From: Bathymodiolus brooksi
Lineage: Eukaryota > Mollusca > Bivalvia > Mytilida > Modiolidae
Reading direction: 5' to 3'
DNA length: 64,000 bases
Assembly (NCBI GenBank): GCA_963680875.1
Contig: OY804589.1
Location: 3,348,001 to 3,412,000 of the forward strand
The number at the start of each line of letters is the position of its first letter. The stretch's first letter is position 1. The position numbers and the translations under genes are program-made. Positions 12,901 to 26,400 of this stretch are shown in pieces. The notes under the pieces were generated by a model, which did not search any database, was not told the DNA's origin, and saw only the letters and a program-made list of their open reading frames with translations.

Positions 12901-14477
12901 CCACCTCTATTAATGTACAGTCAAACCTACTTTTTGACCACCTCTATTAAGTTACAGTCAAACCTGCTTTAGTGACCACCTCTATTAGGTTATACAGTCA
13001 AACCTGCTTTAGTGAACACCTCTATTAAGTTAGTCAAACCTGCTTTAGTGACCACATCTATTAAGCTACAGTCTAACCTGCTTTACTGACCACCTCTATT
13101 AAGTTAGTCAAACCTGCTTTAGTGACCACCTCTATTAAGTTAGTCAAACCTGCTTTAGTGATCACCTCTATTAAGTTACAGTCAAACCTGCTTTACTGAC
13201 CACCTCTATTAAGTTAGTCAAACCTGCTTTAGTGGCCACCTCTATTAAGTTAGTCAAACCTGCTTTAGAGACCACCTCTATTAAGTTAGTCAAACCTGCT
13301 TTAGTGACCACCTCTATTAAGTTACAATCAAACCTGCAGTAGTGACCACCTCTATTAAGCTAGTCAAACCTGCTTTAGTGACCACCTCTATTAAGTAATA
13401 CAGTCAAACCTGCTTTAGTGCCCACCTCTATTAAGTTACAGTCAAACCTGTTTTAGTGACCACCTCTATTAAGTAATACAGCCAAACCTGCTTTAGTGAC
13501 CACCTCTATTAAGTTAGTCAAACCTGCTTTAGTGACAACCTCTATTAAGTTACAGTCAAACCTGATTTAGTGACCACCTCTATTAAGTTAGTCAAACCTG
13601 CTTTAGTGATCACCTCTATTAAGTTACAGTCAAACTGCTGTAGTGACCACCTCTATTAAGTTAGTCAAACCTGCTTTAGTGACCACCTCTATTAAGTTAG
13701 TCAAACCTGCTTTAGTGACCACCTCTATTAAGTTAGTCAAACCTGCTTTAGTGACCACCTCTATTAAGCTATAGTCAAACCTGCTTTAGTGACCACCTCT
13801 ATTAAGTTACAATCAAACCTGCTTTAGTGACCACTGCTATTGAGTTACAATCAAACTTGCTTTCGTGACCACCTCTATTAAGTTATACAGTCAAACCTGC
13901 TTTAGGGAACACCTCTATTAAGTTAGTCAAACCTGCTTTAGTGACCACCTCTATTAAGTAATAGTCAAACCTGCTTTAGTGACCACCTCTATTAAGTAAT
14001 AGTCCAACCTGCTTTAGTGACCACCTCTATTAAGTTAAAGTCAAACCTGCTTTAGTGACCACCTCTATTAAGTTACAGTCAAGCCTGCTTTAGTGACCAC
14101 CTCTATTAAGTTACAGTCAAGCCTGCTTTAGTGACCACCTCTATTAAGTTACAGTCAAACCTGCTTTAGTGACCACATCTATTAAGTTATAGTCAAACCT
14201 GCTTTAGTGACCACCTCTATTAAGAAATAGTCAAACCGGCTTTAGTGACCTTCTTTATTAAGTTACAGTCAAACCTGATTTACTGACCACCTCTATTACA
14301 TTTTAAGTAATACTTTCAAATTTGCTTTAGTGACCACCTCTATTAAGTTACTGTCAACCCTGCTTTAGTGACCTCTATTAAGTTAGTCAAACCTGCTTTG
14401 TGACCACCTTTATTAAGTTAGTCAAACCTGCTTTAGTGACCACCTCTATTAAGTTACAGTCAAACCTGATTTAGTGA
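12901..14477 (+). repeat. Tandem higher-order unit, 1577 bp, left copy
   Basis: This unit begins at a TTAATGTACAG linker with a shortened CTTTTTGACC monomer. The same variant restarts the right copy at 14488. It contains the CTGCAGTAG monomer (13331), the TTTCGTG monomer (13852 region) and the 7-bp insertion variant (14294). Relative to the right copy it carries an additional 78 bp (a 38-mer plus a 40-mer, near 13430-13510). Confidence 0.82.
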
Positions 14478-15976
14478 CCACCTCTATTAATGTACAGTCA
14501 AACCTGCTTTTTGACCACCTCTATTAAGTTACAGTCAAACCTGCTTTAGTGACCACCTCTATTAGGTTATACAGTCAAACCTGCTTTAGAGAACACCTCT
14601 ATTAAGTTAGTCAAACCTGCTTTAGTGACCACATCTATTAAGCTACAGTCTAACCGGCTTTACTGACCACCTCTATTAAGTTAGTCAAACCTGCTTTAGT
14701 GACCACCTCTATTAAGTTAGTCAAACCTGCTTTAGTGATCACCTCTATTAAGTTACAGTCAAACCTGCTTTACTGACCACCTCTATTAAGTTAGTCAAAC
14801 CTGCTTTAGTGGCCACCTCTATTAAGTTAGTCAAACCTGCTTTAGAGACCACCTCTATTAAGTTAGTCAAACCTGCTTTAGTGACCACCTTTATTAAGTT
14901 ACAGTCAAACCTGCAGTAGTGACCACCTCTATTAAGCTAGTCAAACCTGCTTTAGTGACCACCTCTATTAAGTAATACAGTCAAACCTGCTTTAGTGACC
15001 ACCTCTATTAAGTTAGTCAAACCTGCTTTAGTGACCACCTCTATTAAGTTACAAGCAAACCTGATTTAGTGACCACCTCTATTAAGTTAGTCAAACCTGC
15101 TTTAGTGATCACCTCTATTAAGTTACAGTCAAACTGCTGTAGTGACCACCTCTATTAAGTTAGTCAAACCTGCTTTAGTGACCACCTCTATTAAGTTAGA
15201 CAAACCTGCTTTAGTGACCACCTCTATTAAGTTAGTCAAACCTGCTTTAGTGACCACCTCTATTAAGTTATAGTCAAACCTGCTTTAGTGACCACCTCTA
15301 TTAAGTTACAATCAAACCTGCTTTAGTGACCACTGCTATTGAGTTACAATCAAACTTGCTTTCGTGACCACCTCTATTAAGTTATACAGTCAAACCTGCT
15401 TTAGGGAACACCTCTATTAAGTTAGTCAAACCTGCTTTAGTGACCACCTCTATTAAGTAATAGTCAAACCTGCTTTAGTGACCACCTCTATTAAGTAATA
15501 GTCCAACCTGCTTTAGTGACCACCTCTATTAAGTTAAAGTCAAACCTGCTTTAGTGACCACCTCTATTAAGTTACAGTCAAGCCTGCTTTAGTGACCACC
15601 TCTATTAAGTTACAGTCAAGCCTGCTTTAGTGACCACCTCTATTAAGTTACAGTCAAACCTGCTTTAGTGACCACATCTATTAAGTTATAGTCAAACCTG
15701 CTTTAGTGACCACCTCTATTAAGAAATAGTCAAACCGGCTTTAGTGACCTTCTTTATTAAGTTACAGTCAAACCTGATTTACTGACCACCTCTATTACAT
15801 TTTAAGTAATAGTGTCAAATTTGCTTTAGTGACCACCTCTATTAAGTTACAGTCAACCCTGCTTTAGTGACCTCTATTAAGTTAGTCAAACCTGCTTTGT
15901 GACCACCTTTATTAAGTTAGTCAAACCTGCTTTAGTGACCACCTCTATTAAGTTACAGTCAAACCTGATTTAGTGA
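14478..15976 (+). repeat. Tandem higher-order unit, 1499 bp, right copy
   Basis: This unit is adjacent to 12901-14477 and has the same variant order minus two monomers (78 bp). The shift between copies is 1577 bp at the left end and 1499 bp after the deletion. Its version of the 7-bp insertion variant ends in TAATAGTG rather than TAATACTG (near 15805). The loss of whole monomers is what unequal exchange would produce. Confidence 0.82.
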
Positions 15977-17099
15977 CCACCCCTATTAGGTTATACAGTC
16001 AAATCTGCTTTAGTGACCACCTCTATTAAGTTACAATCAAACCTGCTTTAGTGACCACCTCTATTAGGTTATAGTCAAATCTGCTTTAGTGACCACCTCC
16101 ATTAAGTTACAGTGAAACCTGCTTTAGTGACCACCTCTATTAATTTAGTCAAACCTGCATTAGTGATCACCTCTATTAAGTTAGTCAAACCTGCTTTAGT
16201 GACCACCTCTATTAAGTTAGTCAAGCCTGCTTTAGTGACCACCTCTATTAAGTTAGTCAAACCTGCTTTAGTGACCACCTCTATTAAGTAATACAGGCAA
16301 GCCTGCTTTAGTGACCACCTCTATTAAGTTAGTCAAGCCTGCTTTAGTGACCACCTCTATTAAGTTAGTCAAACCTGCTTTAGAGACCACCTCTATTAAG
16401 TTAGTCAAACCTGCTTTAGTGATCACCTCTATTAAGTTACAGTCAAACCTGCTTTACTGACCACCTCTATTAAGTTAGTCAAACCTGCTTTAGTGGCCAC
16501 CTCTATTAAGTTAGTCAAATCTGCTTTAGTGACCACCTCTATTAAGTTAGTCAAACCTGCTTTAGTGCCCACCTCTATTAAGTTATTCAAACCTGCTTTA
16601 GTGATCACCTCTATTAAGTTACAGTCAAACCTGCTTTACTGACCACCTCTATTAAGTTAGTCAAACCTGCTTTAGTGGCCACCTCTATTAAGTTAGTCAA
16701 ACCTGCTTTAGTGACCACCTCTATTAAGTTAGTCAAACCTGCTTTAGAGACCACCTCTATTAAGTTAGTCAAACCTGCTTTAGTGACCACCTCTATTAAG
16801 TTACAGTCAAACCTGCTGTAGTGACCACATCTATTAAGCTAGTCAAACCTGCTTTAGTGACCACCTCTATTAAGTAATACAGTAAAACTTGCTTTAGTGA
16901 CCACCTCTATTAAGTTAGTCAAACCTGCTTTAGTGACCACCTCTATTAAGTTACAGTCAAACCTGATTTAGTGACCATCTCTATTAAGTTAGTCAAACCT
17001 GCTTTAGTGATCACCTCTATTAAGTTACAGTCAAACCTGCTGTAGTGACCACCTCTATTAAGTTAGTCAAACCTGCTTTAGTGATCACCTCTATTAAGT

Positions 17100-17849
17100 T
17101 AGTCAAACCTGCTTTAGTGACCACCTCTATTAAGTTAGTCAAACCTGCTTTAGTGACCACCTCTATTAAGTTATAGTCAAACCTGCTTTAGTGACCACCT
17201 CTATTAAGTTACAATCAAACCTGCTTTAGTGACCACCTCTATTAAGTTACAATCAAACTTGCTTTCGTGACCACCTCTATTAAGTTATACAGTCAAACCT
17301 GCTTTAGGGAACACCTGTATTAAGTTAGTCAAACCTGCTTTAGTGACCACCTCTATTAAGTAAAAGTCAAACCTGCTTTAGTGACCACCTCTATTAAGTA
17401 ACAGTCCAACCTGCTTTAGTGACCACCTCTATTAAGTTAAAGTCAAACCTGCTTTAGTGACCACCTCTATTAAGTTACAGTCAAGCCTGCTTTAGTGACC
17501 ACCTCTATTAAGTTACAGTCAAGCCTGCTTTAGTGACCACCTCTATTAAGTTACAGTCAAACCTGCTTTAGTGACCACCTCTATTAAGTAATAGTCAAAC
17601 CTGCTTTAGTGACCACCTCTATTAAGTAATAGTCCAACCTGCTTTAGTGACCACCTCTATTAAGTAATAGTCCAACCTGTGTTAGTGACCACCTCTATTA
17701 AGTTAAAGTCAAACCTGCTTTTGTGACCACCTCTATTAATTTACAACAAACCTGCTTTAGTGACCACCTCTATTAATGTACAGTCAAACCTGCTTTTGTG
17801 ACCACCTCTATTAAGTTACAGTCAAACCTGCTTTAGTGACCACCTCTAT
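17100..17849 (+). repeat. Duplicated satellite segment, copy 1 of the 2556-bp offset pair
   Basis: About 750 bp recurs at 19656-20405. Two rare marks are shared: AACCTGTGTTAGTGACC (near 17678) and a monomer with a single-base deletion in its linker, TTACAACAAACC (near 17742). The left boundary is approximate because a few mismatches accumulate before 17125. The right boundary is where ATTAAG in this copy becomes ATTAAT in the other. Confidence 0.75.
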
Positions 17850-19655
17850 TAAGTTATACAGTCAAACCTGCTTTAGTGAACACCTCTATTAAGTTAGTCA
17901 AACCTGCTTTAGTGACCACCTCTATTAATCTACAGTCTAACCTGCTTTACTGACCACCTCTATTAAGTTAGTCAAACCTGCTTTAGTGACCACCTCTATT
18001 AAGTTAGTCAAACCTGCTGTAGTGACCACCTCTATTAAGTTACAGTCAAACCTGCTTTACTGACCACCTATATTAAGTTAGTCAAACCTGAATTAGTGGC
18101 CACCTCTATTAAGTTAGTCAAACCTGCTTTAGTGACCACCTCTATTAAGTTACAGTCAAACCTGATTTAGTGACCACCCCTATTAGGTTATACACTCAAA
18201 TCTGCTTTAGTGACCACCTCTATTAAGCTACAATCAAACCTGCTTTAGTGACCACCTCTATTAGGTTATAGTCAAATCTGCTTTAGTGACCACCTCTATT
18301 AAGTTACAGTCAAACCTGCTTTAGTGACCACCTCTATTAATTTAGTCAAACCTGCTTTAGTGACCACCTCTATTAAGTTAGTCAAACCTGCTTTAGTGAT
18401 CACCTCTATTAAGTAACAGTCAAACCTGCTTTACTGACCACCTCTATTAAGTTAAAGTCAAACCTGCTTTAGTGACCACCTCTATTAAGTTACAGTCAAG
18501 CCTGCTTTAGTGACCACCTCTATTAAGTTACAATCAAGCCTGCTTTAGTGACCACCTCTATTAAGTTACAGTCAAACCTGATTTAGTGACCACCTCTATT
18601 AAGTAATAGTCAAACCTGCTTTAAGGACCACCTCTATTAAGTAATAGTCCAACCTGCTTTAGTGACCACCTCTATTAAGTTATAGTCAAACCTGCTTTAG
18701 TGACCACCTCTATTAAGTTACAATCAAACCTGCTTTAGTGACCACTGCTATTGAGTTACAATCAAACTTGCTTTCGTGACCACCTCTATTAAGTTATACA
18801 GTCAAACCTGCTTTAGGGAACACCTCTATTAAGTTAGTCAAACCTGCTTTAGTGACCACCTCTATTAAGTAATAGTCAAATCTGCTTTAGTGACCACCTC
18901 TATTAAGTAATAGTCCAACCTGCTTTAGTGACCACCTCTATTAAGTTAAAGTCAAACCTGCTTTAGTGACCACCTCTATTAAGTTACAGTCAAGCCTGCT
19001 TTAGTGACCACCTCTATTAAGTTATAGTCAAGCCTGCTTTAGTGACCACCTCTATTAAGTTACAGTCAAACCGGCTTTAGTGACCACCTCTATTAAATTA
19101 GTCAAACATGCTTTAGTGACCACCTCTATTAAGTTAGTCAAACCTGCTTTAGTGACCACCTCTATTAAGTTAGTCTAACCCGCTTTACTGACCACCTCTA
19201 TTAAGTTAGTCAAACCTGCTTTAGTGACCACCTCTATTAAGCTACAAGCAAACCTGATTTAGTGACCACCTCTATTAAGTTAGTCAAACCTGCTTTAGTG
19301 ACCACCTCTATTAAGTTAGTCAAACCTTCTTTAGTGACCCCCTCTATTAAGTTAGTCAAACCTGCTTTATTGACCACCTCTATTAAGTTACAGTCAAACC
19401 TGCTTTAGTGACCACCTCTATTAAGTTACAGTCAAACCTGCTTTAGTGACCACCTCTATTAAGTAATACAGTCAAGCCTTCTTTAGTGACCACCTCTATT
19501 AATTTACAGTCAAATCTGCTTTAGTGACCACCTCTATTAAGTAATAGTCAAACCTGCTTTAGTGACAAACCTCTATTAAGTTACAGTCAAACCTGCTGTA
19601 GTGACCACCTCTATTAAGTTAGTAAAACCTGCTTTTGTGACCACCTCTATTAAGT

Positions 19656-20405
19656 TAGTCAAACCTGCTTTAGTGACCACCTCTATTAAGTTAGTCAAAC
19701 CTGCTTTAGTGACCACCTCTATTAAGTTATAGTCAAACCTGCTTTAGTGACCACCTCTATTAAGTTACAATCAAACCTGCTTTAGTGACCACCTCTATTA
19801 AGTTACAATCAAACTTGCTTTCGTGACCACCTCTATTAAGTTATACAGTCAAACCTGCTTTAGGGAACACCTGTATTAAGTTAGTCAAACCTGCTTTAGT
19901 GACCACCTCTATTAAGTAAAAGTCAAACCTGCTTTAGTGACCACCTCTATTAAGTAACAGTCCAACCTGCTTTAGTGACCACCTCTATTAAGTTAAAGTC
20001 AAACCTGCTTTAGTGACCACCTCTATTAAGTTACAGTCAAGCCTGCTTTAGTGACCACCTCTATTAAGTTACAGTCAAGCCTGCTTTAGTGACCACCTCT
20101 ATTAAGTTACAGTCAAACCTGCTTTAGTGACCACCTCTATTAAGTAATAGTCAAACCTGCTTTAGTGACCACCTCTATTAAGTAATAGTCCAACCTGCTT
20201 TAGTGACCACCTCTATTAAGTAATAGTCCAACCTGTGTTAGTGACCACCTCTATTAAGTTAAAGTCAAACCTGCTTTTGTGACCACCTCTATTAATTTAC
20301 AACAAACCTGCTTTAGTGACCACCTCTATTAATGTACAGTCAAACCTGCTTTTGTGACCACCTCTATTAAGTTACAGTCAAACCTGCTTTAGTGACCACC
20401 TCTAT
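19656..20405 (+). repeat. Duplicated satellite segment, copy 2 of the 2556-bp offset pair
   Basis: This is the partner of 17100-17849. It contains the same GTGTTAG and TTACAACAAACC private variants (near 20236 and 20300). After it, the array switches to a TTAATTTAGTC module instead of the TTATACAG module that follows copy 1, so the duplicated tract was joined to a different neighbour. Confidence 0.75.
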
Positions 20406-23400
20406 TAATTTAGTCAAACCTGCTTTAGTGACCACCTCTATTAAGTTAGTCAAACCTGCTTTAGTGATCACCTCTATTAAGTTACAGTCAAACCTGCTTT
20501 ACTGACCACCTCTATTAAGTTAAAGTCAAACCTGCTTTAGTGACCACCTCTATTAAGTTACAGTCAAGCCTGCTTTAGTGACCACCTCTATTAAGTTAGT
20601 CAAACCTGCTTTAGTGACCACCTCTATTAAGCTATAGTCAAACCTGCTTTTGTGACCACCTCTATTAATTTACAATCAAACCTGCTTTAGTGACCACCTC
20701 TATTAATGTACAGTCAAACCTGCTTTTTGACCACCTCTATTAAGTTACAGTCAAACCTGCTTTAGTGACCACCTCTATTAAGTTATACAGTCAAACCTGC
20801 TTTAGTGAACACCTCTATTAAGTTAGTCAAACCTGCTTTAGTGACCACATCTATTAAGTTACAGTCTAACCTGCTTTACTGACCACCTCTATTAAGTTAA
20901 TCAAACCTGCTTTAGTGACCACCTCTATTAAGTTAGTCAAACCTGCTTTAGTGATCACCTCTATTAAGTTACAGTCAAACCTGCCTTACTGACCACCTCT
21001 ATTAAGTTAGTCAAACCTGCTTTAGTGGCCACCTCTATTAAGTTAGTCAAACCTGCTTTAGAGACCACCTCTATTAAGTTAGTCAAACCTGCTTTAGTGA
21101 CCACCTCTATTAAGCTACAGTCAAACCTGCAGTAGTGACCACCTCTATTAAGCTAGTCAAACCTGCTTTAGTGACCACCTCTATTAAGTAATACAGTCAA
21201 ACCTGCTTTAGTGACCACCTCTATTAAGTTAGTCAAACCTGCTTTAGTGACCACCTCTATTAAGTTACAGTCAAACCTGATTTAGTGACCACCTCTATTA
21301 AGTTAGTCAAACCTGCTTTAGTGATCACCTCTATTAAGTTACAGTCAAACCTGCTGTAGTGACTACCTCTATTAAGTTAGTCAAACCTGCTTTAGTGACC
21401 ACCTCTATTAAGTTAGTCAAACCTGCTTTAGTGACCACCTCTATTAAGTTAGTCAAACCTGCTTTAGTGACCACCTCTATTAAGTTATAGTCAAACCTGC
21501 TTTAGTGACCACCTCTATTAAGTTACAATCAAACCTGCTTTAGTGACCACTGCTATTGAGTTACAATCAAACTTGCTTTCGTGACCACCTCTATTAAGTT
21601 ATACAGTCAAACCTGCTTTAGGGAACACCTCTATTAAGTTAGTCAAACCTGCTTTAGTGACCACCTCTATTAAGTAATAGTCAAACCTGCTTTAGTGACC
21701 ACCTCTATTAAGTAATAGTCCAACCTGCTTTAGTGACCACCTCTATTAAGTTAAAGTCAAACCTGCTTTAGTGACCACCTCTATTAAGTTACAGTCAAGC
21801 CTGCTTTAGTGACCACCTCTATTAAGTTACAGTCAAGCCTGCTTTAGTGACCACCTCTATTAAGTTACAGTCAAACCTGCTTTAGTGACCACATCTATTA
21901 AGTTATAGTCAAACCTGCTTTAGTGACCACCTCTATTAAGAAATAGTCAAACCGGCTTTAGTGACCTTCTTTATTAAGTTACAGTCAAACCTGATTTACT
22001 GACCACCTCTATTACATTTTAAGTAATACTGTCAAATTTGCTTTAGTGACCACCTCTATTAAGTTACAGTCAACCCTGCTTTAGTGACCTCTATTAAGTT
22101 AGTCAAACCTGCTTTGTGACCACCTTTATTAAGTTAGTCAAACCTGCTTTAGTGACCACCTCTATTAAGTTACAGTCAAACCTGATTTAGTGACCACCCC
22201 TATTAGGTTATACAGTCAAATCTGCTTTAGTGACCACCTTTATTAAGTTACAATCAAACCTGCTTTAGTGACCACCTCTATTAGGTTATAGTCAAATCTG
22301 CTTTAGTGACCACCTCCATTAAGCTACAGTGAAACCTGCTTTAGTGACCACCTCTATTAATTTAGTCAAACCTGCATTAGTGATCACCTCTATTAAGTTA
22401 GTCAAACCTGCTTTAGTGACCACCTCTATTAAGTTAGTCAAGCCTGCTTTAGTGACCACCTCTATTAAGTTAGTCAAACCTGCTTTAGTGACCACCTCTA
22501 TTAAGTAATACAGGCAAGCCTGCTTTAGTGACCACCTCTATTAAGTTAGTCAAGCCTGCTTTAGTGACCACCTCTATTAAGTTAGTCAAACCTACTTTAG
22601 TGACCACCTCTATTAAGTTAGTCAAACCTGCTTTAGTGACCACCTCTATTAAGTAACAGTCAAACATGCTTTAGTGACCACCTCTATTAAGTTAGTCAAA
22701 CCTGCTTTAGAGACCACCTCTATTAAGTTAGTCAAACCTGCTTTAGTGATCACCTCTATTAAGTTACAGTCAAACCTGCTTTACTGACCACCTCTATTAA
22801 GTTAGTCAAACCTGCTTTAGTGGCCACCTCTATTAAGTTAGTCAAACCTGCTTTAGTGACCACCTCTATTAAGTTAGTCAAACCTGCTTTAGTGCCCACC
22901 TCTATTAAGTTATTCAAACCTGCTTTAGTGATCACCTCTATTAAGTTACAGTCAAACCTGCTTTACTGACCACCTATATTAAGTTAGTCAAACCTGCTTT
23001 AGTGGCCACCTCTATTAAGTTAGTCAAACCTGCTTTAGTGACCACCTCTATTAAGTTAGTCAAACCTGCTTTAGAGACCACCTCTATTAAGTTAGTCAAA
23101 CCTGCTTTAGTGACCACCTCTATTAAGTTACAGTCAAACCTGCTGTAGTGACCACATCTATTAAGCTAGTCAAACCTACTTTAGTGACCACCTCTATTAA
23201 GTAATACAGTAAAACCTGCTTTAGTGACCACCTCTATTAAGTTAGTCAAACCTGCTTTAGTGACCACCTCTATTAAGTTACAGTCAAACCTGATTTAGTG
23301 ACCATCTCTATTAAGTTAGTCAAACCTGCTTTAGTGATCACCTCTATTAAGTTACAGTCAAACCTGCTGTAGTGACCACCTCTATTAAGTTAGTCAAACC

Positions 23401-26400
23401 TGCTTTAGTGACCACCTCTATTAAGTTAGTCAAACCTGCTTTAGTGACCACCTCTATTAAGTTAGTCAAACCTGCTTTAGTGACCACCTCTATTAAGTTA
23501 TAGTCAAACCTGCTTTAGTGACCACCTCTATTAAGTTACAATCAAACCTGCTTTAGTGACCACCTCTATTAAGTTACAATCAAACTTGCTTTCGTGACCA
23601 CCTCTATTAAGTTATACAGTCAAACCTGCTTTAGGGAACACCTGTATTAAGTTAGTCAAACCTGCTTTAGTGACCACCTCTATTAAGTAAAAGTAAAACC
23701 TGCTTTAGTGACCACCTCTATTAAGTAACAGTCCAACCTGCTTTAGTGACCACCTCTATTAAGTTAAAGTCAAACCTGCTTTAGTGACCACCTCTATTAA
23801 GTTACAGTCAAGCCTGCTTTAGTGACCACCTCTATTAAGTTACAGTTAAGCCTGCTTTAGTGACCACCTCTATTAAGTTACAGTCAAACCTGATTTAGTG
23901 ACCACCTCTATTAAGTAATAGTCAAACCTGCTTTAGTGACCACCTCTATTAAGTAATAGTCCAACCTGCTTTAGTGACCACCTCTATTAAGTAATAGTCC
24001 AACCTGTTTTAGTGACCACCTCTATTAAGTTAAAGTCAAACCTGCTTTTGTGACCACCTCTATTAATTTACAATCAAACCTGCTTTAGTGACCACCTCTA
24101 TTAATGTACAGTCAAACCTGCTTTTGTGACCACCTCTATTAAGTTACAGTCAAACCTGCTTTAGTGAACACCTCTATTAAGTTAGTCAAACCTGCTTTAG
24201 TGACCACCTCTATTAATCTACAGTCTAACCTGCTTTACTGATCACCTCTATTAAGTTAGTCAAACCTGCTTTAGTGACCACCTCTATTAAGTTAGTCAAA
24301 CCTGCTTTAGTGACCACCTCTATTAAGTTACAGTCAAACCTGCTTTACTGACCACCTATATTAAGTTAGTCAAACCTGATTTAGTGGCCACCTCTATTAA
24401 GTTAGTCAAACCTGCTTTAGTGACCACCTCTATTAAGTTACAGTAAAACCTGATTTAGTGAACATCTCTATTAGGTTATAGTCAAATCTGCTTTAGTGAC
24501 CACCTCTATTAAGTTACAGTCAAACCTGCTTTAGTGACCACCTCTATTAATTTAGTCAAACCTGCTTTAGTGACCACCTCTATTAAGTTAGTCAAACCTG
24601 CTTTAGTGATCACCTCTATTAAGTTACAGTCAAACCTGCTTTACTGACCACCTCTATTAAGTTAAAGTCAAACCTGCTTTAGTGACCACCTCTATTAAGT
24701 TACAGTCAAGCCTGCTTTAGTGACCACCTCTATTAAGTTACAATCAAGCCTGCTTTAGTGACCACCTCTATTAAGTTACAGTCAAACCTGATTTAGTGAC
24801 CACCTCTATTAAGTAATAGTCAAACCTGCTTTAAGGACCACCTCTATTAAGTAATAGTCCAACCTGCTTTAGTGACCACCTCTATTAAATAATAGTCCAA
24901 CCAGCTTTAGTGACCACCTCTATTAATTTACAATCAAACCTGCTTTAGTGACCACCTCTATTAATGTACAGTCAAACCTGCTTTTGTGACCACCTCTATT
25001 AAGTTACAGTCAAACCTGCTTTAGTGACCACCTCTATTAAGTTATACAGTCAAACCTGCTTTAGTGAACACCTCTATTAAGTTAGTCAAACCTGCTTTAG
25101 TGACCACCTCTATTAAGCTACAGTCTAACCTGCTTTACTGACCACCTCTATTAAGTTAGTCAAACCTGCTTTAGTGACCATCTCTATTAAGTTAGTCAAA
25201 CCTGCTTTAGTGACCACCTCTATTAAGTTACAGTCAAACCTGCTTTACTGACCACCTATATTAAGTTAGTCAAACCTGCTTTAGTGGCCACCTCTATTAA
25301 GTTAGTCAAACCTGCTTTAGTGACCACCTCTATTAAGTTAGTCAAACCTGCTTTAGAGACCACCTCTATTAAGTTAGTCAAACCTGCTTTAGTGACCATC
25401 TCTATTAAGTTACAGTCAAACCTGCTTTAGTGACCACCTCTATTAAGTAATACAGTCAAACTTGCTTTAGTGACCACCTCTATTAAGTTACAGTCAAACC
25501 TGTTTAGTGACCACCTCTATTAAGTAATACAGTCAAACCTGCTTTAGTGACCACCTCTATTAAGTTAGTCAAACCTGCTTTAGTGACCACCTCTTTTAAG
25601 TTACAGTCAAACCTGATTTAGTGACCACCTCTATTAAGTTAGTCAAACCTGCTTTTGTGATCACCTCTATTAAGTTACAGTCAAACCTGCTGTAGTGACC
25701 ACCTCTATTAAGTTAGTCAAACCTGCTTTAGTGACCACCTCTATTAAGTTAGTCAAACCTGCTTTAGTGACCACCTCTATTAAGTTAGTCAAACCTGCTT
25801 TAGTGACCACCTCTATTAAGTTACAATCAAACCTGCTTTAGTGACCACCTCTATTAAGTTACAATCAAACTTGCTTTCGTGACCACCTCTATTAAGTTAT
25901 ACAGTCAAACCTGCTTTAGGGAACACCTCTATTAAGTTAGTCAAACCTGCTTTAGTGACCACCTCTATTAAGTAATAGTCAAACCTGCTTTAGTGACCAC
26001 CTCTATTAAGTAATAGTCCAACCTGCTTTAGTGACCACCTCTATTAAGTTAAAGTCAAACCTGCTTTAGTGACCACCTCTATTAAGTTACAGTCAAGCCT
26101 GCTTTAGTGACCACCTCTATTAAGTTACAGTCAAGCCTGCTTTAGTGACCACCTCTATTAAGTTACAGTCAAACCTGCTTTAGTGACAACATCTATTAAG
26201 TTATAGTCTAACCTTCTTTAGTGACCACCACCTCTATTAAGTTACAGTCAAACCTGTTTTAGTGACCACCTCTATTAAGAAATAGTCAAACCGGCTTTAG
26301 TGACCTCCTTTATTAAGTTACAGTCAAACCTGATTTACTGACCACCTCTATTACATTTTAAGTAATACTGTCAAATCTGCTTTAGTGACCACCTCTATTA

